DNA from: Calditrichota bacterium
Lineage (GTDB): Bacteria > Calditrichota > Calditrichia > RBG-13-44-9 > J042
DNA: 52,330 nt
NCBI GenBank assembly: GCA_013150955.1
Contig: JAADJD010000008.1
Coordinates: 1 to 52,330, forward strand
Direction: 5' to 3'
How positions within the stretch are numbered: position 1 is the stretch's first letter; every line of letters begins with the position of its first letter. This document shows, piece by piece, positions 45,528-52,330 of the stretch. Position numbers and translations under genes: made by a program. The notes beneath the pieces were generated by a model. The model saw only the letters and a program-made list of their open reading frames with translations. It made no database searches and was not told the DNA's origin.

Positions 45528-46988
45528 TCAATCCCTGAGGGAAAGATATTTTTCGACCATTTCGCGATCGTCAAAATGAATATAGCGATCGCCGTATATT
45601 TGATACGTTTCGTGCCCCTTCCCCGCGATGAGCACAATATCCCCCTTACGGGCTTCTTTCAAAGCCTGGCGGATGGCCGCTTCGCGATCGGGTTCCACCC
45701 GCACCCGGGAACGATCGTAAATCCCCTGAAGAATTTCCTGAATGATCGCCTCGGGATCCTCACTGCGGGGATTATCGCTGGTCAGGTAAATGATGTCGGC
45801 ATAATCTTCGGCAATTTTGCCCATCATGGGTCGCTTGGCGCGATCCCGATCGCCCCCGCAGCCAAACACCACAATCAATCGACGGGGTTGAAATTCCAGC
45901 AGCGCCTCCAGTACCCGGCGCAGGGCATCCGGGGCATGGGCGTAATCCACATACACCTTAAAGCCCTGAGGCGCCACCCACTTCTGGGCGCGACCGGGCA
46001 CCTGCTGCAGCCGTTGAACGCCTTCCACAATGTGTTCTTCGGGAATGCCCAGCGCCACCGCCGTGGTCACCGCCGCCAGAACGTTGTACACGTTATATTT
46101 ACCGATCAATGCTGTGGACAAGGAAATATCTCCCGACGGAACGTTGATGGTCAGGTACAGCCCTTCCCCCACCACCCGATAGGTTTTCAGGGATACGGTG
46201 GCCTCCCGATTTTCCAGCGAATAGGTGAACACATCGGCTTCGGTGTCGGCCACCATGGGCAGTCCGTACGCGTCGTCCAGATTCACCACCGCGCGGGCCA
46301 TTTCAGAAAGCCCATCAAACAGCTTCTTCTTGGCACGGAAGTAATCGTCCATGTCCTTATGAAAATCCAGGTGATCGTGCCCCAGATTGGTAAATACCGC
46401 TGCAGAGAAGTTCATGAAATCGGTTCGATGCAGGGCCAGTGCGTGGGAGGAGACTTCCATCACCACACTTTTTATGCCCCGAGCATACATGCGATAAAAC
46501 ATGCGGTGCAGGTCGATGGCTTCCGGAGTGGTGCGTTCAGCAGGAATGGTCTCCTCGCCAATTTTATACTCCACCGTGCTGATAAACCCGGGTCGCCAGT
46601 GCGCCGTGGTAAGGATAGAATGCAAAAGATACGCCGTGGTGGTTTTGCCATTGGTTCCGGTTATGCCGATGAGCTTCATGTGATCCACCACGCCATCGTA
46701 AAAATTTTTGGCCAGCAGCGGCAGCCAGCGCCGGGTATCGGGTAAAATAATTTGAGTGGCCTCCCTAAGCGACTGCGGTTCCTCCACAAAAAATACCCGG
46801 CATCCCTTTTCATAGGCCTGGGACACAAAACGGTGCCCATCGGTGCGAAAGCCCCGAATGGCAATAAAGGCATCCTCCGGACGAACCCGACGGGAATCGT
46901 ACTGGATGTCTGCAATCATCCGTGCGGTATCGCCCCGAACTTCCCGAACTGGAACATTCCGCAAAATGTCAGAAACCCGTTTCATCAT
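45528..46988 (-). CDS. murE: UDP-MurNAc-tripeptide synthetase MurE
   Basis: Adds the third stem-peptide amino acid. The 486 residues have the ATP loop ITGTNGKTTTAYLLHS, VMEVSSHALALHR, NLGHDHLDFHKDMDDY, VDYAHAPDALRRVLEAL and GCGGDRDRAKRPMMG. LTSDNPRSEDP carries the DNPR motif that selects meso-diaminopimelate rather than lysine, so this organism should make DAP-type peptidoglycan. The ATG overlaps the ftsI stop by four bases (ATGA). Confidence 0.97.
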   Translation of the reverse strand: MMKRVSDILRNVPVREVRGDTARMIADIQYDSRRVRPEDAFIAIRGFRTDGHRFVSQAYEKGCRVFFVEEPQSLREATQIILPDTRRWLPLLAKNFYDGVVDHMKLIGITGTNGKTTTAYLLHSILTTAHWRPGFISTVEYKIGEETIPAERTTPEAIDLHRMFYRMYARGIKSVVMEVSSHALALHRTDFMNFSAAVFTNLGHDHLDFHKDMDDYFRAKKKLFDGLSEMARAVVNLDDAYGLPMVADTEADVFTYSLENREATVSLKTYRVVGEGLYLTINVPSGDISLSTALIGKYNVYNVLAAVTTAVALGIPEEHIVEGVQRLQQVPGRAQKWVAPQGFKVYVDYAHAPDALRRVLEALLEFQPRRLIVVFGCGGDRDRAKRPMMGKIAEDYADIIYLTSDNPRSEDPEAIIQEILQGIYDRSRVRVEPDREAAIRQALKEARKGDIVLIAGKGHETYQIYGDRYIHFDDREMVEKYLSLRD

Positions 46989-49126
46989 GCCGGTTTACAC
47001 ACCAGTTTGATTCGTTTGTTCCCTTTAATGGGCTTGCCGGGCTGCGGATATTGCTGCACCACCACGCCATAACCTTCCACTTCCGGTTCCACATTCAACC
47101 CGGATAATTTTTGCAACGCCTCTTTCAGGGTCAGCCCCTTTAAACTGGGCATGATGGCATCCGTAATCAGATTCGCCGACCCGGTGATCAGTACAATCTT
47201 TTGCAGCTGCTTGCCATCCCGGGAGAAGATGTTTTTCTGCCGCTCCACCCAAGCACCATTTCCAATGACCTCGTAAGGAATGTTTCGCCGTTTCAGGATG
47301 GCCGTGGCCGCGTCCAGCGATTGATTTGCCAGCCGGGGGATCCGGTTGTCGGTTTCATCTCCCGCTGGCGATAGGCTCATTTTCTGCACTGTGGCGACCT
47401 GCTCCACCGGCAATCCCACCACCCGTCGGGCAATGTTGCGAAACACCGGTGCCGCCACCTGACTGCCGTAGTAGCCATTGCGGGGATTAAAAATCACCAC
47501 CATTAAAACAAACCGCGGCTGCTCGGCAGGGAAGAACCCCACAAAAGAAGCCACGTGGCTGTCCGAAGAATATTGATTTTTTTCCCGGTTCCATCGCTGA
47601 GACGTTCCCGTCTTGCCCGCTATGGACAATCCAGCCACCCGGGCATTCTGACCGGTACCCCGCTCCACCACGCCCTGCAGCACATTCCGGATGTAATCCG
47701 CCGTTTCGGGAGAAATCACCTGCCGAATGACCTGGGGTGTGCGCTCCCGGAACACTTCGCCATCCGGGCCTAAAATTCGCCGCACAATGAACGGCCGCAT
47801 TAATCGCCCCCCATTAGCCACCGCCGCATATGCGGAGGCCACCTGCAGCGGGGTGACCGCCACCTCGTAACCAATCCCCATATAATATTTGGTAGAACGG
47901 GTGAATTTTTCGGGATTGTGGAGAATGCCCCGGGCTTCCGCTGGCAAATCGATGCCGGTGCGCACCCCAAATCCAAAATCCCTTGCATAGCGATAGAATA
48001 CCGGATCCTTGAATTTCTCCGCCAGCTTCAAAATACCGATATTGCTGGAACGTTCAAACACCTGTCGGATGGTCAACCAGCCATAGGGCTCATGGTCGCG
48101 AATGGTACGACCAAAAAGCCGGTAGCGACCGTTTTCGCAATACACAATATCCTGATCCAGATCCACATCCATCTGTTCCAGAATGTACGCCAGAGAGACC
48201 ATCTTGAAAGTGGATCCCGGATCGTACAAATAAGAAATTGCCGTGTTCCGAAAGCGCTCGATGGGATATTTAAAATATTGATTGGGATCGTAACCGGGAT
48301 AATTGGCCATGGCCAGGATTTCCCCGGTTGCAGGATTCATTAAAATGGCGCTTCCGCGATCGGCCTGATGCCGGGTCACGCCCCGCGCCAGTTCGTCTTC
48401 CAGAATGCTCTGGAACACCATGTCCAGCGTGGTTTGAATGCTCATCCCATTGATGGGGGGAGAAATGGGATAGTCCAGATCGGGGAACGTTCTTCCCCGG
48501 GGATCCCGAAGGAAAACACTCCAGCCGGGTTTTCCATTCAGGTAATGATCATAATACTTTTCCAGACCGGCCCGGGCAACATTTTCCAGATCGCAAAACC
48601 CCAGCACCTGGGCCGCCAGCGTCCGGAAGGGATAATAGCGCCGAAAAAACTTTCGGGGATCCAGCCCCTTAATGCGATAGGCCTTTAAACTGTCAACCAC
48701 TTCGGGTGGTTGCTTGTGGGCCAGATAGGCAAATTTTCGATCGGATTTCAAAATTTTCAAAATGTGATGGTAGTCTTTCTTTAAAAATCGGGCCAGTATC
48801 CGCGCGGTACGCTCCGGATCTTCCACCTGCTGGGGATTGATCGCAATGGAGTAATGAATGAGATCCACCGCCAGCTTCTCGCCATTGCGGTCGTAAATGG
48901 TTCCCCGCTGCGCCTGAAGTTCGTGCGAATCCTGAAAGAGCCGCTTCCCTTCGGCCAGATAATCGTCATGATGGATGACCTGTACCTGTACCAGGCGAAC
49001 GACCACCAGAACAAACAGCGCCGTCCAGCCGATCGACAGCCAGATAAAGCGGAAGCCACGCGAACGGCGGAGATTACGGTCGCTGCGGTACGTCCGATAA
49101 CGATGTCCGGGCATCTTTGCGCGCAT
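46985..49126 (-). CDS. ftsI: Class B penicillin-binding protein FtsI with PASTA domains
   Basis: Septal transpeptidase, partner of FtsW. After a basic N-terminus there is one membrane segment (about 27-48 of the protein), a dimerisation domain, and the transpeptidase with GSTFKMVS (nucleophile serine in SxxK), RSSNIG (SxN) and AGKTGTSQ (KTG). Two C-terminal PASTA-like domains follow (RIPRLANQSLDAATAILKRR, and IMPSLKGLTLKEALQKLSGL), more often found in Gram-positive SpoVD/PBP2x and in FCB-group FtsI. GGAAGG lies about 11 bases before the ATG at 49126; a start at 49147 or 49114 is possible. It overlaps ftsL by about 50 bases. Confidence 0.95.
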   Translation of the reverse strand: MRAKMPGHRYRTYRSDRNLRRSRGFRFIWLSIGWTALFVLVVVRLVQVQVIHHDDYLAEGKRLFQDSHELQAQRGTIYDRNGEKLAVDLIHYSIAINPQQVEDPERTARILARFLKKDYHHILKILKSDRKFAYLAHKQPPEVVDSLKAYRIKGLDPRKFFRRYYPFRTLAAQVLGFCDLENVARAGLEKYYDHYLNGKPGWSVFLRDPRGRTFPDLDYPISPPINGMSIQTTLDMVFQSILEDELARGVTRHQADRGSAILMNPATGEILAMANYPGYDPNQYFKYPIERFRNTAISYLYDPGSTFKMVSLAYILEQMDVDLDQDIVYCENGRYRLFGRTIRDHEPYGWLTIRQVFERSSNIGILKLAEKFKDPVFYRYARDFGFGVRTGIDLPAEARGILHNPEKFTRSTKYYMGIGYEVAVTPLQVASAYAAVANGGRLMRPFIVRRILGPDGEVFRERTPQVIRQVISPETADYIRNVLQGVVERGTGQNARVAGLSIAGKTGTSQRWNREKNQYSSDSHVASFVGFFPAEQPRFVLMVVIFNPRNGYYGSQVAAPVFRNIARRVVGLPVEQVATVQKMSLSPAGDETDNRIPRLANQSLDAATAILKRRNIPYEVIGNGAWVERQKNIFSRDGKQLQKIVLITGSANLITDAIMPSLKGLTLKEALQKLSGLNVEPEVEGYGVVVQQYPQPGKPIKGNKRIKLVCKPA

Positions 49127-49502
49127 ACTTTTCGAATTCCTTCCCATCCACGTAAAATTTCGCAGGCGGTTTCACCGGAGCTGAAAGCCCCAGTTTTTCC
49201 CGGGCAATCCGGGCAATTCGGATGTAACTGGCCAGCTCGTACTGAATCCGGGTTTGGTAACGATTGTTTTCACTGTTCAGCCGTAGAATCTCTTCCTTCA
49301 GCAACTGATTTTCCTGGGCATATTTGCGAATCAGATGATTCTTTGTTTGATACAGGATAAATCCCAGGCTTAAAAAGATTAATATCAGGAACATGGCAAA
49401 GCCCAGGGAAATTCCATAAGCCACCTGACGGGACTTTTTCTTAAGCTGGTAAATGACCGGTGACCGCTTCCGTTGTTTTCGACGTTTCCTCCGGGCTGTC
49501 AT
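49074..49502 (-). CDS. ftsL: FtsL-like cell division protein
   Basis: Small bitopic divisome protein. The 142 residues show a strongly basic N-terminus (RRKRRKQRKR), one membrane segment (about 29-51) and a periplasmic heptad-like helix (QENQLLKEEILRLNSENN), then REKLGLSAP, the usual end of the FtsL/DivIC leucine-zipper region. The 40-residue tail beyond is longer than usual. Assignment rests on topology and position between rsmH and ftsI, since the family is poorly conserved. The ATG overlaps the rsmH stop by four bases. Confidence 0.85.
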   Translation of the reverse strand: MTARRKRRKQRKRSPVIYQLKKKSRQVAYGISLGFAMFLILIFLSLGFILYQTKNHLIRKYAQENQLLKEEILRLNSENNRYQTRIQYELASYIRIARIAREKLGLSAPVKPPAKFYVDGKEFEKYARKDARTSLSDVPQRP

Positions 49503-50449
49503 CCCGCTGCCTCCTCATAGGGCACAATCTTTTCGGCTGCCCGCAAGCGGGCACTGCGCGAGCGAGGATTTCGGCGCACCTCCTCCGCATCCGGTGTCAC
49601 CACGTGACGGGTCAGGATCTTCATTTCCGACTGCTTACTGCACACGCACTCCGGAAGCTCGGGTGGACACACACAATCGCTGGCTTTGTATCGAAAGAAT
49701 TCTTTGACAATGCGATCCTCCAGCGAATGATAGCTCAACACCACGATGCGTCCCCCCTGCCGTAAAACGCGAAACGCCTGTTCCAGAGAAGCCTTCAATC
49801 GATCGAGCTCCCGATTCACCTCAATGCGAATGGCCTGAAACACCCGCGCCAGGGATTTGATCAAAAACTGCTCCCCTACAATGGATCGCACAATCTCCAC
49901 CAGATCCCGGGTCGATTGCAACTTCATGACCAATCGTTTTTTAACAATTTCCCGGGCAATGGCTCGCCAGTGCCGCTCTTCCCCATATTCCCGAATGATC
50001 CGCTCCAGCTCCTCCTGGGGATACGTATTAAGCACGTCCGCCGCGGTCAATCGCTGCTGCTGATTAAACCGCATGTCCAGTGGAGCATCCACCTGAAAGC
50101 TAAATCCCCTACGCTCCACATCCACCTGAAACGAGGAAATGCCCAGGTCATAAAACACCCCATCCACGGGGAGTTTTTCCAGCTCGTACAACACGACCTC
50201 CAGGTCGTCGAAATACGCATGCCGGAGGATTTTATTGGGGAAGGGCTTCAACACCTGCGAGGCATACGCCAGCGCTTCGGCATCGGCATCAAGTCCGATG
50301 AGTAATCCACCGGAATCCAGCGCCTGAAGCAGGTAACGGGCATGCCCACCGCCACCCAGCGTACAGTCCACATAAATCCCATCCCTGCGCGTGATCAGGT
50401 ACTGCACCACCTGCGGAGCCAGAACCGGTTGATGAAATCCGTTTTCCAT
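49499..50449 (-). CDS. rsmH: 16S rRNA (cytosine-1402-N4) methyltransferase RsmH
   Basis: SAM-dependent enzyme, formerly MraW, that methylates N4 of C1402 in 16S rRNA. The 316 residues contain the N-terminal HQPVLAPQVVQYLI, SAM motif VDCTLGGGGHARYLLQ, GLDADAEAL, and the family-specific FYDLGISSFQVDVERRGFSF, ARVFQAIRIEVNRELDRL and VVLSYHSLEDRIVKEFF. Full length. Second gene of the dcw cluster, 150 bases after mraZ. Confidence 0.97.
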   Translation of the reverse strand: MENGFHQPVLAPQVVQYLITRRDGIYVDCTLGGGGHARYLLQALDSGGLLIGLDADAEALAYASQVLKPFPNKILRHAYFDDLEVVLYELEKLPVDGVFYDLGISSFQVDVERRGFSFQVDAPLDMRFNQQQRLTAADVLNTYPQEELERIIREYGEERHWRAIAREIVKKRLVMKLQSTRDLVEIVRSIVGEQFLIKSLARVFQAIRIEVNRELDRLKASLEQAFRVLRQGGRIVVLSYHSLEDRIVKEFFRYKASDCVCPPELPECVCSKQSEMKILTRHVVTPDAEEVRRNPRSRSARLRAAEKIVPYEEAAG

Positions 50450-50600
50450 CCCTGCATCCCCGATGCTACACCACCTTTAAACAAACCGATGAGGCACATC
50501 CCCACCCGACCCTCCGGGCAACCCACAACATTTTCAATAAAATAGTTGATATCTCCTATTATTATGCATATTTTTCCAACTCACAAAACACAAGGAGCCG

Positions 50601-51041
50601 CTAAATCTCAAAATTTACTGCCAGTTGACGGAAGCGATCTTCATTCCCTTCAACATCCATGCTGAAATTGCGCGGATTCCAGATTTCCAATCGAGTCACC
50701 GTCCCGATGATGAAGACATCGCCATCCAGCTCGGCATATTCGATTAGTTCTGCAGGAATATTCAGGCGCCCCTGGCGATCGATGGTTTGCTCACTGGCCT
50801 GATACATTAACCGGCGGATGACAATCTTCATATCCTGGGCATTTTTGACCTGCTGCCTAATGCGTTCCATGGTTTCTTCCCAGCGGGAGAGCGGATGCAT
50901 GCTGATGTATTTCTCAGTGCCGCGGATCAGAATAAAGGTGTCCTGATCCTCCGGGCGCAGGTTTTTCCGGATCTTGGCCGGCACGTTGATGCGCCCTTTG
51001 GCATCCAGCCGTGTTCGAAAATATCCCCAGAATCCGCTCAA
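50601..51041 (-). CDS. mraZ: Transcriptional regulator MraZ
   Basis: AbrB-fold DNA-binding regulator of the dcw cluster, forming ring oligomers. Two SpoVT/AbrB half-domains are visible: FRTRLDAKGRINVPAKIR with YFRTRLD, and YQASEQTIDRQGRLNIPAEL in the second half, each carrying the DxxGR motif. The TTG at 51041 is preferred: GGCGGAG ends 6 bases upstream and the protein then starts as other MraZ do, a few residues before the first strand. A GTG at 51056 opens the same frame but has no ribosome-binding site. Probably autoregulates through sites upstream. Confidence 0.92.
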   Translation of the reverse strand: MSGFWGYFRTRLDAKGRINVPAKIRKNLRPEDQDTFILIRGTEKYISMHPLSRWEETMERIRQQVKNAQDMKIVIRRLMYQASEQTIDRQGRLNIPAELIEYAELDGDVFIIGTVTRLEIWNPRNFSMDVEGNEDRFRQLAVNFEI

Positions 51042-51078
51042 GTGATTCTCCGCCACTTTAGTGGAAAATTGTGGAATT

Positions 51079-51108
51079 CACTTCACTTCTCCCCACTATT
51101 ATAGCACT
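51079..51108 (-). promoter_or_regulatory. Candidate MraZ operator (AGTG repeats)
   Basis: On the minus strand four AGTG words start at 51108, 51097, 51087 and 51082 (spacings 11, 10 and 5), including AAGTG and AGTGGGG forms that resemble the G-rich direct repeats with about 10-base period bound by MraZ in other bacteria. They span the -10 element and transcript start of the mraZ promoter. Confidence 0.45.
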
Positions 51109-51125
51109 TTTTCGGAAAAAATCAA
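51098..51125 (-). promoter_or_regulatory. Promoter of the dcw cluster (mraZ)
   Basis: On the minus strand TTGATT (51125-51120) and a perfect TATAAT (51103-51098) with a 16-base spacer, about 57 bases before the mraZ start and just inside the non-repeat margin of the spacer. Confidence 0.6.
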
Positions 51126-51174
51126 GATAAATTTAGCAGAAAGTCATTTTTCTGGGATAAAATGGGAATTTTGA

Positions 51175-52330
51175 TACCTGGAGAGAGGGGGATTGCGGAT
51201 GTCGGATTGCGGATGTCGGATTTCGGATGGCGGATGTCGGATTGCGGATTTGGGATTTGGGGGGACGATTTATTGGGGTGGTTTCCGGGTTCACGGGATT
51301 GGGCGTTATCCGGGCGGAATGAAATTGCGGGGCTTGCCATGGAGGCATTTTGCCCGAAGGGCAAAGAGAGGGTAGCCCCACGCAGCGCGTGGGGGATGCA
51401 AGGCGCCACCATCTTCATCTTCCCGTTGCCAGGCAATTGGAAATGATTTCGGATTTCGGATGTCGGATTGCGGATTTCGAATGTCGGATTTCGGATGGCG
51501 GATTTCGAATGTCGGATTTGGGATTGCGGGTTTTGGATGGCGGATTAGGGGTGAGAGGTGATTTTGGGGGTGGTGCGACTGCCTGTTTTTTATTGTGCCC
51601 TTACAGGGCGCGTTTGTTTTTTGAGAATCTCTCTGATCCCGGGGCGATGCCCCGGGTTAACGTATTTTGCCCCTACGGGGCGGATTGTGGATTTCGAATT
51701 GCGGATGTCGGATTGCGGATTTGGGATTTGGGGGCGATTTATCGGGGTGTTTCCAAATTCACGGTATTGGGTGTCATCCAGGCAAAATGAAATTGCGGGA
51801 TTTGCCGTTGAGGCATTTTGCCCGAAGGGCAAACAGAGGGTAGCCCCACGCAGCGCGTGGGGGATGCAAGGCGCCACCATCTTCATCCCCCGTTGCCTGA
51901 AGGGCAATTGGAAAATGATGTCGGATTTCGGATGTCGGATTTCGGATTTGGGATTGCGGATTTTGGATAGCAGATTTGGATATCTTATCCTGATTGTTGG
52001 TTCACCTGTTTATTATTGTGCCCTTACAGGGCGCGTGTGTTTTTGGTGAACCTCTCCGATCCCGGGGCGATGCCCCGGGTTAACGTATTTTGCCCCTACG
52101 GGGCGGATTGTGGATTTCGGATGGCGGATGTCGAATTTCGGATTTCGGATGTCGGATTTGGGGGGGTGATTTACCGGGGGTGTCCAGGGTTCATGGGATT
52201 GGGCGTTATCCGGGCGGAATGGAATTGCCGTGCTTGCCGTGGAGGCATTTTGCCCGAAGGGCAAAGAGAGGGTAGCCCCACGCAGCGCGTGGGGGATGCA
52301 AGGCGCCACCATCTTCATCTTCCCGTTGCC
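51175..52330. repeat. Family C composite repeat region 2, tandem, runs off the window
   Basis: CGGAT-type short arrays (TCGGATTTCGGATGTCGGAT style) alternate with two module types: a long module (51290-51440, 51750-51915, 52190-52330) with TTGCCCGAAGGGCAA and CCCCACGCAGCGCGTGGGG, and a hairpin cassette (51590-51690, 52005-52112) with GTGCCCTTACAGGGCGC, CCCGGGGCGATGCCCCGGG and GCCCCTACGGGGC. Order is long-cassette-long-cassette-long, period about 430-470 bases. It is the reverse orientation of the region at 21.7 kb. No gene is supported here. Confidence 0.9.

Noticed and set aside
45576-46745. Long open frame (389 codons) antisense to murE
   Set aside because: Complementary-frame artefact of GC-biased murE codons; composition (His, Gln, Gly-rich) is typical of such shadows.
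51175-52330. Open frames of 60-163 codons across the family C repeats
   Set aside because: They arise from stop-poor short repeats and hairpins, recur in both orientations with the repeats, and resemble no protein.

Overview
The window reads as a chromosomal segment of a Gram-negative-type (diderm) bacterium, most likely a member of the FCB superphylum outside classical Bacteroidetes (a Calditrichota/KSB1/Ignavibacteria-like lineage). The lineage is inferred from a secreted protein ending in a type IX secretion (Por) sorting domain, a GldC-type gliding protein, an outer-membrane beta-barrel, a periplasmic LolA-like protein, and a meso-diaminopimelate-type MurE. No rRNA or other taxonomic marker is present, so the phylum is not proven.

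Left part (1-33 kb) is a mosaic of short operons separated by repeat-rich spacers: ftsH-pfkA; a lone SAM methyltransferase; a compact minus-strand tRNA-Arg(ACG)-tadA-tRNA-Ser(GGA) unit; glutaredoxin-groES; an orphan UgpC/MalK-type ABC ATPase; a DASS (SLC13) carboxylate/anion transporter; a five-gene run nrnA-nudix-B3/B4-saccharopine dehydrogenase-like-M1 peptidase; a PhoB/PhoR-like two-component pair with a possible tiny ORF between; a PQQ-type beta-propeller protein; adenosylhomocysteinase; gldC; a TetR/RND(MMPL)/LolA-like/outer-membrane-barrel operon that looks like a trans-envelope lipid export system; and a T9SS-secreted M30-like metalloprotease with propeller repeats.

Right part (33.1-51.05 kb, minus strand) is a complete division and cell wall (dcw) cluster in the classic order mraZ-rsmH-ftsL-ftsI-murE-murF-mraY-murD-ftsW-murG-murC-murB-ftsQ-ftsA-ftsZ, mostly with overlapping or nearly touching genes. 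A promoter and a set of AGTG repeats precede mraZ. FtsZ carries two copies of its conserved C-terminal peptide.

The most unusual content is non-coding. Three families of structured intergenic repeats fill the spacers. Family A is a palindromic, MITE-like element of about 150-170 bp with ends like ACCCAGATTATGCATTA. Family B is a multi-hairpin element (three copies, all nested in family A). Family C is a composite of short CGGAT-type repeats and a hairpin cassette, found at 21.7-22.4 kb and again in tandem at 51.2-52.3 kb, with a compensatory base change in one stem. None of them enters the dcw cluster, and no transposase is in the window.
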